From JAWKWA01 sp041397765 (GTDB taxonomy: Bacteria; Pseudomonadota; Alphaproteobacteria; Rhizobiales; Hyphomicrobiaceae), in contig JAWKWA010000001.1 in the NCBI GenBank assembly GCA_041397765.1, forward strand, positions 285,394 to 349,393: a stretch of DNA of 64,000 nt. Reading direction: 5' to 3'. A program made the translations under genes and the position numbers. Position 1 is the first letter of the stretch; every line of letters begins with the position of its first letter. The notes beneath the pieces were generated by a model. The model ran no database searches, was not told the DNA's origin, and saw only the letters and a program-made list of their open reading frames with translations. Positions 9,177 through 18,441 of the stretch are shown piece after piece.

Positions 9177-10157
9177 TCAGCCGACGGTCGCCATCATGCG
9201 CTCGAGACCGGCGGCGTCGAGCCACTCGGTGTTGATGTTGCTGGCATAGCGGAAGGTCTCGCCGACCGGCCGCCCCTTGCGCAGATAGGCCTCGGGATTC
9301 CACCAGCCGAGCGCAGGCTGAACGACGTAGCGGTCGTCGAGCTCGATGGTGTGGCGCGCATCGTCCTCGGTGATCATGACCTCGTGCAGCTTCTCGCCGG
9401 GGCGGATGCCGATGATCTTCTGGGGCAGGTGGGGCGCCAGAACCGAGGCGAGATCGACGATGCTCATGGACGGGATCTTGGGCACGAACAACTCGCCGCC
9501 CTGCATCGTCTCGAGGCTCGAGAGCACGAACTTCACGCCCATGTCGAGCGTGATCCAGAAGCGTGTCATGCGCTCGTCGGTGATCGGCAGGTGGTCGGCG
9601 CCCCGGGCGACGAGATCCTTGAAGAAGGGCACGACGGATCCGCGCGAGCCGACGACATTGCCATAGCGCACGACCGCGAATTTCGTGCCGATGGAGCCCG
9701 ACAGATTGTTGGAGGCGATGAAGATCTTGTCGGAGGCGAGCTTGGTCGCGCCGTAGAGATTGACCGGGCTGCAGGCCTTGTCGGTCGAGAGCGCGATGAC
9801 GCGGTCGACATGGCAGGAGATCGCCGCATCGACGACGTTCTCGGCGCCCATGACATTGGTCTTCACGCATTCCATCGGGTTGTACTCGGCGACCGGAACG
9901 TGCTTCAGCGCCGCGGCATGCACCACGATGTCGACCTCGCGCATGGCCATCTTGAGGCGCGGCAGGTCGCGCACATCGCCGATGAAGAAGCGCAGCCGCG
10001 GATCGCTGATGCGCTGCGCCATGGTGTACTGCTTGAACTCGTCGCGCGAGAAGACGATCAGCTTGCGCGGGTTGTGGTGCTTCAGAGTGTGCTCGATGAA
10101 GCGCGTGCCGAACGAACCGCTGCCGCCCGTGATAAGGATGCTCTTTCCGTCGATCAT
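9177..10157 (-). CDS. pseB: PseB, UDP-N-acetylglucosamine 4,6-dehydratase (inverting)
   Basis: A 326-aa short-chain-dehydrogenase-like enzyme for the first step of pseudaminic acid synthesis. It dehydrates UDP-GlcNAc with C5 inversion, using bound NADP. The Rossmann loop ILITGGSGSFGTRFIEHTL is at the N-terminus, followed by FSRDEFKQYTMAQR, typical of PseB/FlaA1. Catalytic segments include STDKACSPVNLYGATKLASD, with the modified lysine/tyrosine pair of this family, and the later VRYGNVVGSRGSV. It heads pseB-pseC on the minus strand, 141 bp downstream of the hypothetical gene at 10299. Confidence 0.95.
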   Translation of the reverse strand: MIDGKSILITGGSGSFGTRFIEHTLKHHNPRKLIVFSRDEFKQYTMAQRISDPRLRFFIGDVRDLPRLKMAMREVDIVVHAAALKHVPVAEYNPMECVKTNVMGAENVVDAAISCHVDRVIALSTDKACSPVNLYGATKLASDKIFIASNNLSGSIGTKFAVVRYGNVVGSRGSVVPFFKDLVARGADHLPITDERMTRFWITLDMGVKFVLSSLETMQGGELFVPKIPSMSIVDLASVLAPHLPQKIIGIRPGEKLHEVMITEDDARHTIELDDRYVVQPALGWWNPEAYLRKGRPVGETFRYASNINTEWLDAAGLERMMATVG

Positions 10158-10298
10158 TTTTGTGTTCCGGCTAACGTCATGTGGAATCCAGCCTCACGCG
10201 AAACTCAAGACCCCGGCGTGATGGCGCGAATACGCCTGTGTGATGCAACTCGTCATCCGTCCGGCCATGGCGAAGATCGCCGGCCGGACGGCAAGTGC

Positions 10299-11099
10299 TC
10301 AGGTGCTCTTCGATGCGACCCGCCGCTTGGCGGTCCATGCGTCGAAGTTCTTCAACTGCTCGGAAGCGAGCTCGGCGACGGCGGCGCGCAGACGGACCGG
10401 CACCTCGGCATCCGTCGCCGCGACGGCGAGATCGGCGAGGAAATCGATGGCGCGGTGGCGCGGCACATGCGTCAGCAGCGTGCGCAGGTCCGCGGCGAAG
10501 TGCTCGCGTGAGCCGGCTGGCAGTTCGCTCCAGCGCGCCGTCGCAAAGACGAGACGCCGCGACACGGCACTGTCCTCGATGCGGCCGGTCAGATAGGAGA
10601 GATCGTAGAAGGGCAGCGCGGCACGCGTGTCGCCGGTGCGGCGTGCTGTGATCTCGGCGAGACTGGCCCACAGCGCACCATTGGCGGGGGTGCGCGCAAG
10701 CTGCAACCGCAGGCCCCTCTCGATCGCGGCGAGATGGCGGGCGAGGCCTGCCGCATCCGCGGCCATCAGGGCCGCGTCGTGGGCGGCGAAGGCCCTTTGC
10801 GTCGCGGCCTGGAGCTGCGTCGTGCCGTAGATGCCACCGCCGCCGGCCGCCAGATCCGGCTGGCTGGCGAATGTCGTGGCGCAGAGGAAGAGGCCGAGCC
10901 CGAGTGCCGGCAGGGCGAGAGCGAGCCCCGCGATGCGGTCGACCGGCAGATGCACCGTCGCGGCAGACGGCGGCGCTTCGATGCGACGGATATCGATCCC
11001 GCCCCGGCGCGGATTTGCGGTGGGCTCACGGTGCGCCGGGTGGGGGGCGGCGCTACGCTCCCCGTGGCTGGGACCTGAGCGGTGATCTCGCCTCGTCAA
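10299..11099 (-). CDS. Hypothetical protein with one membrane anchor
   Basis: A 266-aa protein that I do not recognise. The longest frame starts at TTG 11099, only 13 bp after the stop of the sugar transferase, with GGGGAG upstream, which suggests co-transcription. The first 50 residues are basic and polar. One hydrophobic helix (IAGLALALPALGLGLFLCATTFA, residues about 56-78) follows. The remainder is alanine-rich and helical, with spaced positions like a degenerate TPR or solenoid, and would lie in the periplasm if the positive-inside rule holds. Location between the initiating sugar transferase and pseB suggests an accessory role in glycan assembly or export. A later start just before the helix is possible. 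Confidence 0.6.
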   Translation of the reverse strand: MTRRDHRSGPSHGERSAAPHPAHREPTANPRRGGIDIRRIEAPPSAATVHLPVDRIAGLALALPALGLGLFLCATTFASQPDLAAGGGGIYGTTQLQAATQRAFAAHDAALMAADAAGLARHLAAIERGLRLQLARTPANGALWASLAEITARRTGDTRAALPFYDLSYLTGRIEDSAVSRRLVFATARWSELPAGSREHFAADLRTLLTHVPRHRAIDFLADLAVAATDAEVPVRLRAAVAELASEQLKNFDAWTAKRRVASKST

Positions 11100-11112
11100 G
11101 GCCGATGCTCCC

Positions 11113-12624
11113 CTAGCGGCCGGCGACGGCGACAGCGGCGGCGTGGCCGGCCATGTCGCTGCTGGCGGGCGGCGGCATCACGAAGGCGGCCTCGCGCACG
11201 GCCTCGGCAACCGCGCGGGCGTTGGTGCGCTCTCCGAACACGGCGGTGCGCAGCGTGCGCAGCAGGATATTGATGTCGAGGAGCAGCGATGCGTGGCGGA
11301 TGTACCAGATGTCGAGGGCGTTCTTCTCGTCGGGCGTCAGATCGCGGCCGCCATTGACCTGCGCCCAGCCGGTGATGCCGGGACGCACGACGAGGCGGAG
11401 CTCGCGCTGGGCGGGCTGGTCGATCGGCAGCAGCGGACGGGGACCGATGAACGACATCTCGCCGGCGAGAATGTTGAAGAGCTGCGGGATCTCGTCGAGG
11501 CGGACGCGCCGCAGGAAGCGGCCGACCAGGGAATTGCGGGCGGCATCGGGCAGACGGTTGCCGTCGACATCGTGGGCGGCGCCCATGGTGCGGAACTTGT
11601 AGACGCGGAACGGACGTCCGAGATGGCCAGGGCGCTGCTGCCAGAAGATCAGCGGGAAGCCGACGTCGAGGGCGACGACGAGCGCGACGAGCAGGGTGAG
11701 CGGCGCGAGGAAGATGATGAGTGCCAGCGCGAGCGCGATATCCATGGCGCGCTTCAAAGTGATGTAGCCGCCGAGCCGGGCGTCGAGACCGCTCGCATCG
11801 GCAATCCGCAGGACATCGCTCGCCGGATCGACCGCGGCGACCGGGGGACGGTCGTCGAAGCCGAGATGCTCGGCGAGAAACTCGACATCGATCCCGCCGC
11901 GGCGCTCGATGTCGGCGAGGGCGGCGCGGCCCTCGGGGGAAAGGGTGGCGAGCGGGCTGGCGACGATGACCCGGTCGATGTCGATGCCGTGCACGCGCAT
12001 CTGCGCGATGGTCTCGCCGACGGCGGCCGAGGCGCCGAGGATCGGATGGCCGCGCATCATGCGGTTGTGCAGGTTGCGGTTGTCGTCGAGGATGCCGGCG
12101 ATGACGACGTTGTCGTGACCGAACTCTGTGACCGTGCGCATGTAGAGCTCGGTGACACGGTTCATGCCGACGATGAGGACATGGTGACGATTTGCGCCGG
12201 CGCTCGCCTGGGCCGCGCTTCCCGAGCCGGCAGTCAGGCGGGCGATCGTGCGGGCAGAGGTCATTGCCGCGACCGCGATCAGCCACTGGAACAACGGCAC
12301 CGAGCGCGAGACGCCGTCGAGGCGGTCCAGGGAGAAGACGAGGAAGGCCGAGATCAGCGTCACCAGCGTCACGGCGCTGACGATGCGCAGCACATCGGGG
12401 AGCGAGACGTAGCGCCAGAGACTGCGGTGCACGCCCATCACGACGAAGACGATGGCGGCGACCACCATGCTGACGGCCGTATAGCGCAATGCGGGGCCGA
12501 TGCTCGGATCGCGCAGTGCCTCGACGTCGAACTTGCCGAGGCCTGCAAGCGTGAGAAGCGCACCGCCTCCCACGAAGGCGACGTCAGCCGTCAGCAGCAC
12601 AGCCTGGCGCAACCGGCGCATCAT
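11113..12624 (-). CDS. Polyprenyl glycosylphosphotransferase (WcaJ/ExoY-type initiating sugar transferase)
   Basis: A 503-aa membrane protein that starts glycan repeat units by moving a sugar-1-phosphate to undecaprenyl phosphate. It has four to five N-terminal helices and a cytoplasmic Rossmann-like CoA-binding-type domain (HHVLIVGMNRVTEL). The bacterial sugar transferase domain begins at TLKRAMDIALALALI, with KFRTMG, RRVRLDEIPQLFNIL (Asp-Glu pair), MSFIGPRPLLP and RPGITGWAQVNG. The ATG at 12624 is chosen because AGGAG lies nine bases upstream. The open frame extends to 12942 but that part is not protein-like. The substrate sugar is unknown. Confidence 0.9.
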   Translation of the reverse strand: MMRRLRQAVLLTADVAFVGGGALLTLAGLGKFDVEALRDPSIGPALRYTAVSMVVAAIVFVVMGVHRSLWRYVSLPDVLRIVSAVTLVTLISAFLVFSLDRLDGVSRSVPLFQWLIAVAAMTSARTIARLTAGSGSAAQASAGANRHHVLIVGMNRVTELYMRTVTEFGHDNVVIAGILDDNRNLHNRMMRGHPILGASAAVGETIAQMRVHGIDIDRVIVASPLATLSPEGRAALADIERRGGIDVEFLAEHLGFDDRPPVAAVDPASDVLRIADASGLDARLGGYITLKRAMDIALALALIIFLAPLTLLVALVVALDVGFPLIFWQQRPGHLGRPFRVYKFRTMGAAHDVDGNRLPDAARNSLVGRFLRRVRLDEIPQLFNILAGEMSFIGPRPLLPIDQPAQRELRLVVRPGITGWAQVNGGRDLTPDEKNALDIWYIRHASLLLDINILLRTLRTAVFGERTNARAVAEAVREAAFVMPPPASSDMAGHAAAVAVAGR

Positions 12625-12938
12625 GTTCGGCATCTCCTGCCTTTGCGGACGTCCGGGAGCTTCCGGGGTGATCGCTTGCGAGGCGATCGGCGCGCACGGG
12701 CAGGTGGATTGTGGACAACCTGTTGATACGATGACCGCGCCGGACGCAGAAATGCCTGATTCGCCGCGGTCGCGGTCCGTCATTCCTCGGTATGCGGGCT
12801 TTGGCGCCCATTGCGTGGTCGATCGGCAACAATGCTTAACGGGCGACGGCAATCGTCCGACAAGCGACCGCCTCTGAATGCGCGATTCGATCTGATTCTG
12901 CAATCGCAGGTTGCGGCGATCGAGCCTGGGCAGACAGC
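12625..12938. other. Intergenic region, 314 bp
   Basis: This stretch lies between the divergently read start of the sugar transferase operon and the end of the TetR gene at 12939. It must hold the promoter for the minus-strand glycan genes. The local AT-richer part around 12,700-12,840 is the best candidate, but I see no clear -35/-10 pair. No other gene is evident. Confidence 0.4.
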
Positions 12939-13625
12939 TCAACGGCGCTCGATGCGCAGGAGCGGAAGCGGCCCCTGATAGCCGGGGACATGCAGCCTCA
13001 GCGCCTCGGCTGCGGCTTGGCGTGCGGCGGCGGCATCATGGCGCGGCGGGCCGAGGTGAACGTCGAGCCAGAAGCCATAGATCATGGCGGACAGGGCCTC
13101 GGCCCGGGCGGTCGCGACGGCAGGCGACAGCGGGGCATCCGGCGGCGCGGCCGCGGCGATGAGGGACGCGAGCTCACTGACATAGCGGCTGTCGAGCCGC
13201 AGTGTCGCCTCGCGATAGAGCGACTTGCCACGCGCCGCACCCCAGAGCGCGTACCAGAACGAAAGGTAGTCCGGAAAGGCCTCGGCGAAGGCGAGGTCGT
13301 GGGCGAGCGCGCGGGCGAGGCGCTCGGCTGCGGGCAATGGCGTGACGTGGACGTGGTGGACCCAGCTGCGGTCGTAGACCTCGTTGGCATGGTCGAGCGC
13401 GGCCCGGATCAGCGGCTCCTTGCCGGCGAAATGGAAGGCGACGAGGCCGCGAGACAGGCCGGCATGCTCGGAGACAGTGGCGAGCGTCGTGGCCTCGAGG
13501 CCGCGCTCGGCGATCGAGGCGATCGTGGCCTCGAGCAGGATGGCGCGGGAGGCGGCGCTGCGGCTGCGGCGCCGGTCGGGTCGTCCTTCAGCGGTGTCGG
13601 CTCGGCTTGACATCTGGGGCGGCAT
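12939..13625 (-). CDS. TetR/AcrR-family regulator (BetI-like)
   Basis: A DNA-binding repressor of about 228 aa. The N-terminal TetR helix-turn-helix is clear: SRAILLEATIASIAERGLEA, then TTLATVSEHAGLSRGLVAFHF, followed by a KEPLIRAALDHA linker. The ligand domain has FWYALWGAARGKSLYRE, a pattern shared with BetI-type regulators of choline/betaine genes. ATGs at 13625 and 13613 are both possible; AGGA lies at 13626-13629. It is divergent from the MttB-family gene, with a palindrome between them, so it probably represses that operon and itself. The effector is likely an amine or its degradation product (inference). Confidence 0.85.
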   Translation of the reverse strand: MPPQMSSRADTAEGRPDRRRSRSAASRAILLEATIASIAERGLEATTLATVSEHAGLSRGLVAFHFAGKEPLIRAALDHANEVYDRSWVHHVHVTPLPAAERLARALAHDLAFAEAFPDYLSFWYALWGAARGKSLYREATLRLDSRYVSELASLIAAAAPPDAPLSPAVATARAEALSAMIYGFWLDVHLGPPRHDAAAARQAAAEALRLHVPGYQGPLPLLRIERR

Positions 13626-13635
13626 CCTGAAATTA

Positions 13636-13653
13636 TTTGTCCGGTCAGTCAAA
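13636..13653. promoter_or_regulatory. Putative TetR operator palindrome
   Basis: TTTGTCCGGTCAGTCAAA has dyad symmetry of the form TTTGnC-N6-GnCAAA. It sits in the short gap between the divergent TetR gene (start 13625) and the mttB-like gene (start about 13679). This is where an operator controlling both promoters would be expected. The match is by symmetry and position only. Confidence 0.5.
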
Positions 13654-13678
13654 TTCATTCGCGGGAGGCTGGGCGGGA

Positions 13679-15264
13679 ATGGCGAGCGGACCGACCGGAT
13701 CGGCGGCAAGGCCCTGCGGCACGAGACGGAGCGGGCGGGCGGCGCGGATCGGCCTCAGGCGGGCCGAGGACGGCGCGTCGGCAGTCAGGCCCGGATATGC
13801 CGGCGGTCAGTACCGGCCGCTCGGCGACCGCGACATGACACGCATCCATGAGGCGGCGCTCACATTGCTCGAGCGCGTCGGCATGGGGGACGCGATCGCC
13901 TCGACGCTGGAGCGGGCGCGGGCCCGCGGCTGCCGGGTGACGGAGGGCGGCCGGCTGCTCTTTCCTCGTGGCCTCGTCGAGGAGGCGATCGCGGCGGCGC
14001 CCCGACGCTATCCACTTTTCGCGCGCGACCGGGCCCTCGATCGCGAGCTTGGCAGCGACCATGTCTATTTCTGCACCGCTGGCGAGGCGGTCCGCGTCAT
14101 CGATTTCGCGACCGGCGACTACCGGCCCTCGACCATCGAGGATCTCTACGACCTCTATCGCCTCGCCGACCGGCTGGAGCACATCCACCATGTCGGCCAG
14201 CCGATCATCGCCACCGAGATCGGACCGCGCGACGCGCACGATCTCTCGGTCGCCTATGCCGGCATCTCAGGCACCAGGAAATCCTTCGGCTTCTCGACGG
14301 CGACGGTCGGCAATGTCGAGAAGATGGTCGAGATGGGCGACATCGTGCTCGGCGAGACGGGCGCGTTCCTGAAGCGACCGTTCTGCACGATCGGCCACTG
14401 CCCGATCGTCTCGCCGCTCAAGTTCGGCCGGGAGACCAGCGAGGTGGCGGTGCGCTGCGCCGAGCTCGGGCTGGTGTCGGACATGTGCGTGGCGCCGCTT
14501 GCCGGCGCGACGGCGCCGGCCGCGCTCGCAGGCGCGCTGGCGCAGGCGATCGCAGAGACGCTCGCCGGGCTCGTGCAGGTCTACCTCGTCGACCCTGCCG
14601 CCCGGATGCATTTCGGCAATTGGATCTTCGTCGCCGACCTCAGGACCGGCGGTTTCTCGGGGGGCTGCGGCGAGACCGCGGTGCTGATGGCGGCGGCCGC
14701 ACAGATGGCGCGCTTCTACGATCTGCCCGGCTCGATCGCCGCCGGCATGACCGATGCGAAAGTGCTCGACTACCAGGCCGGCTACGAGAAGGGCATCTCC
14801 ATGGCCCTGGCGGGCCTTGCGGGCGGCGGGCTCGTCATGGAGGCAGGCGGCATGATGGCGAGCCTCATGGGCACGTCGTTCGAGGGGCTGGTGCTCGACA
14901 ACGATCTGATCGGCGCGGTGCAGCGCACGCTGCGTGGCATCGAGGTCAGCGACGAGACGCTGTCGATCGATGTCATCGAGGATGTGGTGCTGCGCGGGCC
15001 CCAGCACTTCCTCGGTCATCCCCAGACGCTCGCGCTCATGGAGAGCAGGTATCTCTATCCGAGGTCGCCAACCGCATGTCGCTGTCGGAGTGGGAGGCGG
15101 CGGGACGGCCGGGCGCGCTTCAAGCCGCGCGGGAGAAGGCGCAGGCGATCCTTTCGACCCACTATCCGCGCACGATCGACGAGTCGACGGACAGGCTGCT
15201 GCGCGAGCGCTACCCGATCAGGCTCGCGCGGGCGGCGATGCAACCGGGCAATGGAAGGTGGTGA
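13679..15264 (+). pseudogene. MttB-family (trimethylamine/betaine) methyltransferase, frameshifted near its 3' end
   Basis: A TIM-barrel methyltransferase of about 528 residues if the frame is restored. The N-terminal YRPLGDRDMTRIHEAALTLL and the later IGHCPIVSPLKFG and TGGFSGGCGETAVLMAAAAQ segments are typical of MttB/MtgB proteins. These move a methyl group from a methylamine or betaine to a corrinoid protein. There is no in-frame UAG, so it is a non-pyrrolysine member. After the residues ESRYLYP (about 15060) the matching sequence (EVANRMSLSEWEAAGRPG onward) continues in another frame, as expected if one G were lost from CCGGAG. GGGAGG at 13662-13667 supports the ATG at 13679. No corrinoid-protein gene is seen nearby. 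Confidence 0.8.
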
Positions 15265-15269
15265 GGGCG

Positions 15270-16889
15270 ATGGCCAAAACCTACGATGTCATCGTGATCG
15301 GCGCCGGTCACAATGGGCTGGTGGCGGCCGCCTATCTGGCGCGGGCCGGCCTCAAGACGCTCGTCGTCGAGCGCAACCCCTATATCGGCGGTGCCGCCGT
15401 CAGCCGCGAATTGCACAAGGGCTTCCTCTATTCCAACTGCTCCTATGTCTGCAGCCTGCTGAGGCCGGAGATCATGCGCGATCTGGAGCTGCCGCGGCAC
15501 GGGCTCCAGGTCATTCCCTACGAAGGCGGCGCGCTCTTCACCAAGGACGGCGACGTGCTCGCGACCTCGCGCAATCACGAGGTCAACCGGCGTGCCTTCG
15601 CGCGCTTCTCGCGTCGGGACGCGGAAAGCTACGACCGCTACTCGACCTTCGTCATGAAGCAGTGCCGGCTGATCCGGCCGTTCCTCATGCGCACGCCGCC
15701 CGATCCGACATCGGTGAAGCCGCGTGATCTCGGCGAGCTCCTGCATCTTGCCAAGGCATTCGGCGAGCTTGGCGAGAAGGATCTCGGCGACACCATCCGC
15801 TTCTGGACGATGTCGATCGCCGAGTTCCTCGACCAGTATTTCGAGAGCGATGTGATCAAGGCCTATCTGGCCATTTCGGGCATCATCGGCACGGCGCTCG
15901 GGCCGATGTCGCCGGGCACCGCCTATGTGCTGCTGCACCACTATATGGGCGATGTCGACGACCAGATCGGCGCCTGGGGCTTTGCGCGCGGTGGCATGGG
16001 GGCGGTGTCACGCTCGATCGCCGGCGCGCTCGAGGCGGCGGGCGGCGAGATCCGCACCGGCGCGGGCGTGTCGCGCGTGCTGATCCGCAACAACCGCACG
16101 ATGGGCGTCGTTCTGGAGAGCGGCGAGGAGATCAGGGCGAAGCGCGTCGTCTCCAATCTCGACGTCAAGCGGACGTTCCTCAAGCTCGTCGACGAGACGG
16201 CGCTGCCGTCCGACTTCGTCAAGTCGGTGCGGAACTTCAAGATCCGCGGCTCATCGGGCAAGCTCAACATCGCGCTCGACGGATTGCCGCGTTTCTCGGC
16301 GCTGCCCGACGACAGCCCCTGCTATCGCGGCGACATGCACTTCACCGATTCCATCGGGCGGATGGAGCGGGCCTATGACGACTGGAAGGCGGGGCGCTTC
16401 TCGCGCGACCCCTTCATCGACATGCTGATCCCGACCGGGCTCGATCCGACCATGGCGCCGCCGGGCAAGCACTACATGACCTGCTTCGTGCAGTACTGCC
16501 CGCCGCTCATCGAGGGGCGCGAATGGACCGATGCCGACCGGGACGCCTTCGGAAAGACCTGCATCGACCAGATCGCCGAATACAGCCCCAACTTCAAGGA
16601 TCTGATCCTCCATGCCGAGGTGCGCACGCCGCGCGAGCTCGAGGCGGAGGTCGGTCTCACCGAGGGCAACATCTTCCAGGGCGAATTGACGTTCGATCAG
16701 CTTCTCTTCAACCGTCCGGTGCCGGGCTATGCGCAATATCGCGCGCCGGTGAAGGGGCTCTACATGTGCGGGTCCTCGACGCATCCGGGCGGCGGGGTCA
16801 TGGGGGCGCCCGGCCGCAATGCCGCCGCCGAGGTGCTGCGCGATCTGGCGCGGCCGCGAACGATGGGCGATGCCTATGCCGTCATTTGA
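15270..16889 (+). CDS. FAD-dependent oxidoreductase (PYROXD2/phytoene-desaturase-like), paralogue 1
   Basis: A 539-aa flavoprotein. The N-terminal dinucleotide fold VIVIGAGHNGLVAAAYLARA is followed by VVERNPYIGGAAVSRE, the FAD-binding pattern of the phytoene desaturase/CrtI superfamily. WGFARGGMGAVSRSIAGAL and the C-terminal GLYMCGSSTHPGGGVMGAPG complete the FAD site. The substrate is unknown. Among methylated-amine genes an amine or N-methyl dehydrogenase is plausible. The start at 15270 lies 5 bp after the end of the MttB-like frame, and its 3' end overlaps the next, similar gene. Such tandem paralogues often work as a pair. Confidence 0.85.
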   Translation: MAKTYDVIVIGAGHNGLVAAAYLARAGLKTLVVERNPYIGGAAVSRELHKGFLYSNCSYVCSLLRPEIMRDLELPRHGLQVIPYEGGALFTKDGDVLATSRNHEVNRRAFARFSRRDAESYDRYSTFVMKQCRLIRPFLMRTPPDPTSVKPRDLGELLHLAKAFGELGEKDLGDTIRFWTMSIAEFLDQYFESDVIKAYLAISGIIGTALGPMSPGTAYVLLHHYMGDVDDQIGAWGFARGGMGAVSRSIAGALEAAGGEIRTGAGVSRVLIRNNRTMGVVLESGEEIRAKRVVSNLDVKRTFLKLVDETALPSDFVKSVRNFKIRGSSGKLNIALDGLPRFSALPDDSPCYRGDMHFTDSIGRMERAYDDWKAGRFSRDPFIDMLIPTGLDPTMAPPGKHYMTCFVQYCPPLIEGREWTDADRDAFGKTCIDQIAEYSPNFKDLILHAEVRTPRELEAEVGLTEGNIFQGELTFDQLLFNRPVPGYAQYRAPVKGLYMCGSSTHPGGGVMGAPGRNAAAEVLRDLARPRTMGDAYAVI

Positions 16890-18441
16890 TGCAATCGTGA
16901 TCGGCGGCGGCCACAACGGGCTCGCCGCGGCCGCGCTGCTCGGCAAGGCGGGGCGGAAGGTCGTCCTCCTCGAGGCCGACGCGACACTCGGCGGTGCGGC
17001 GCGCACGGTCGAGTTCCATCCGGGCTTTCGCGCGTCCGAGGTCGCTCATCTCGTCACGCATCTGCCGGTGCGCGTGATCGACGAGCTCGGTCTTGCGCGA
17101 CACGGGCTCGACATCGCGGGGCCGTCGCTGCCAAGCATCGCGCTCGAGCGGTCGGGGCGCCATCTCGTCGTCACGGCGGGCGATGTCGGCGGCGATGTGG
17201 CGGAGGGCGAGGCGGCGGCCTTCCACGATCTCAACAGGAAGCTCGCGCTCTTTGCCGCGACCCTCAAGCCGGCGCTCGCCAAGGCGCCGCCGCGACTGGC
17301 GACACGGGACCGGCAATCGGCGCTCAGCCTCGCCCGGCTCGGCCTCGACATCCGCCGGCTCGGTCGGCGCGACATGCGCGAGCTGCTGCGCATGATCCTG
17401 ATGAACATCGCCGATGTGCTCGACGAGGAGCTCACCGACGACCGGCTGAAGGGACTCGTCGCCTTCGATGCGACGCTCGGCACGCATCTGGGACCGATGT
17501 CGCCGGGCTCGCTGCTCAGCTATCTCTACCGGCTGGCGGGCGATGTGGCGGGGGCGCCGCAAAGGCTGATCCTGCCGAAGGGCGGCATGGGGTCGGTGAT
17601 CCTGGCGCTCGCCGGCGCGGCGAAAGCGGCGGGCGTGCTGCTGCGTCCCGGCGCGCCGGTCGAGAGGATCCTGGTCGAGGGCGGTCGCGCGAGGGGCGTC
17701 GTGCTGGAAGGCGGCGAGAAGATCGAGGCGCGGCTCGTCGTCTCGGCGGCGAACCCGCGCCAGACGCTTCTCGACATGGTGGGCGCACGCGCGCTCGACA
17801 CCGATGTCGTGCGGCGTGTGTCGGCGATCCGCATGAACGGAAATGCGGGCCGCCTCCTCGTTGCGCTCGACGGGCTGCCGGAGATCGCCGGGCTCGACCG
17901 CGACCGGCTGGCCGCGCGCATGGTCATCGCGCCGTCGATGCGCGCCGTCGAGGAGGCGTTCAATCCGGCGAAGTACGGCGAGTTGCCGGAGCGGCCGGTC
18001 ATGGAGATGGTGCTGCCGTCGATTTCCGATCCCTCGCTGGCGCCGGCCGGCCGGCATGTGCTGTCGGTGACGATGCAATTCGTGCCCTACCGGCTCACGG
18101 GTGGCTGGAGCGAGGCGGCGCGCGAGGAGCTGAAGGCGCGTGTGCTCTCTGAGATCGAGGCGCATCTGCCGGGTATCGGCCGGCTCGTCCGCCATGCCGA
18201 GCTGATGACGCCGGCCGACATCGAGCGGCGCTGCCGGATGCCGGGTGGTCATTGGCATCACGGCGAGATGACGGTCGACCAGATGTTCTTCCTCCGGCCA
18301 TTCCAGGCGGCGGCGCAGTATTCGACGCCGATCGATGGCCTCTATCTCGCCGGCGCCGGCAGCCATCCGGGCGGCAATGTCATGGGGCTCGCGGCGATGA
18401 ACGCGGTCAGGACAATCCTCGAGACGGAGGGACGGCGATGA
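16876..18441 (+). CDS. FAD-dependent oxidoreductase (PYROXD2-like), paralogue 2
   Basis: A 521-aa flavoprotein homologous to its upstream neighbour. It starts DAIVIGGGHNGLAAAALLGK with EADATLGGAARTVEF, and ends with GLYLAGAGSHPGGNVMGLA, the same FAD-binding frame. LPKGGMGSVILALAGA matches the RGGMG segment of paralogue 1. ATGs at 16870 and 16876 both overlap the end of the upstream gene, and the stop overlaps the ATG at 18438 (ATGA), so translation is probably coupled. Sequence divergence from paralogue 1 suggests different substrates or a heterodimer. No signal peptide is seen. Confidence 0.85.
   Translation: MPSFDAIVIGGGHNGLAAAALLGKAGRKVVLLEADATLGGAARTVEFHPGFRASEVAHLVTHLPVRVIDELGLARHGLDIAGPSLPSIALERSGRHLVVTAGDVGGDVAEGEAAAFHDLNRKLALFAATLKPALAKAPPRLATRDRQSALSLARLGLDIRRLGRRDMRELLRMILMNIADVLDEELTDDRLKGLVAFDATLGTHLGPMSPGSLLSYLYRLAGDVAGAPQRLILPKGGMGSVILALAGAAKAAGVLLRPGAPVERILVEGGRARGVVLEGGEKIEARLVVSAANPRQTLLDMVGARALDTDVVRRVSAIRMNGNAGRLLVALDGLPEIAGLDRDRLAARMVIAPSMRAVEEAFNPAKYGELPERPVMEMVLPSISDPSLAPAGRHVLSVTMQFVPYRLTGGWSEAAREELKARVLSEIEAHLPGIGRLVRHAELMTPADIERRCRMPGGHWHHGEMTVDQMFFLRPFQAAAQYSTPIDGLYLAGAGSHPGGNVMGLAAMNAVRTILETEGRR

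Noticed and set aside
13679..15264. Pyrrolysine-containing TMA methyltransferase
   Set aside because: No in-frame UAG codon occurs within the MttB-like region; the disruption is a frameshift, not an amber codon.
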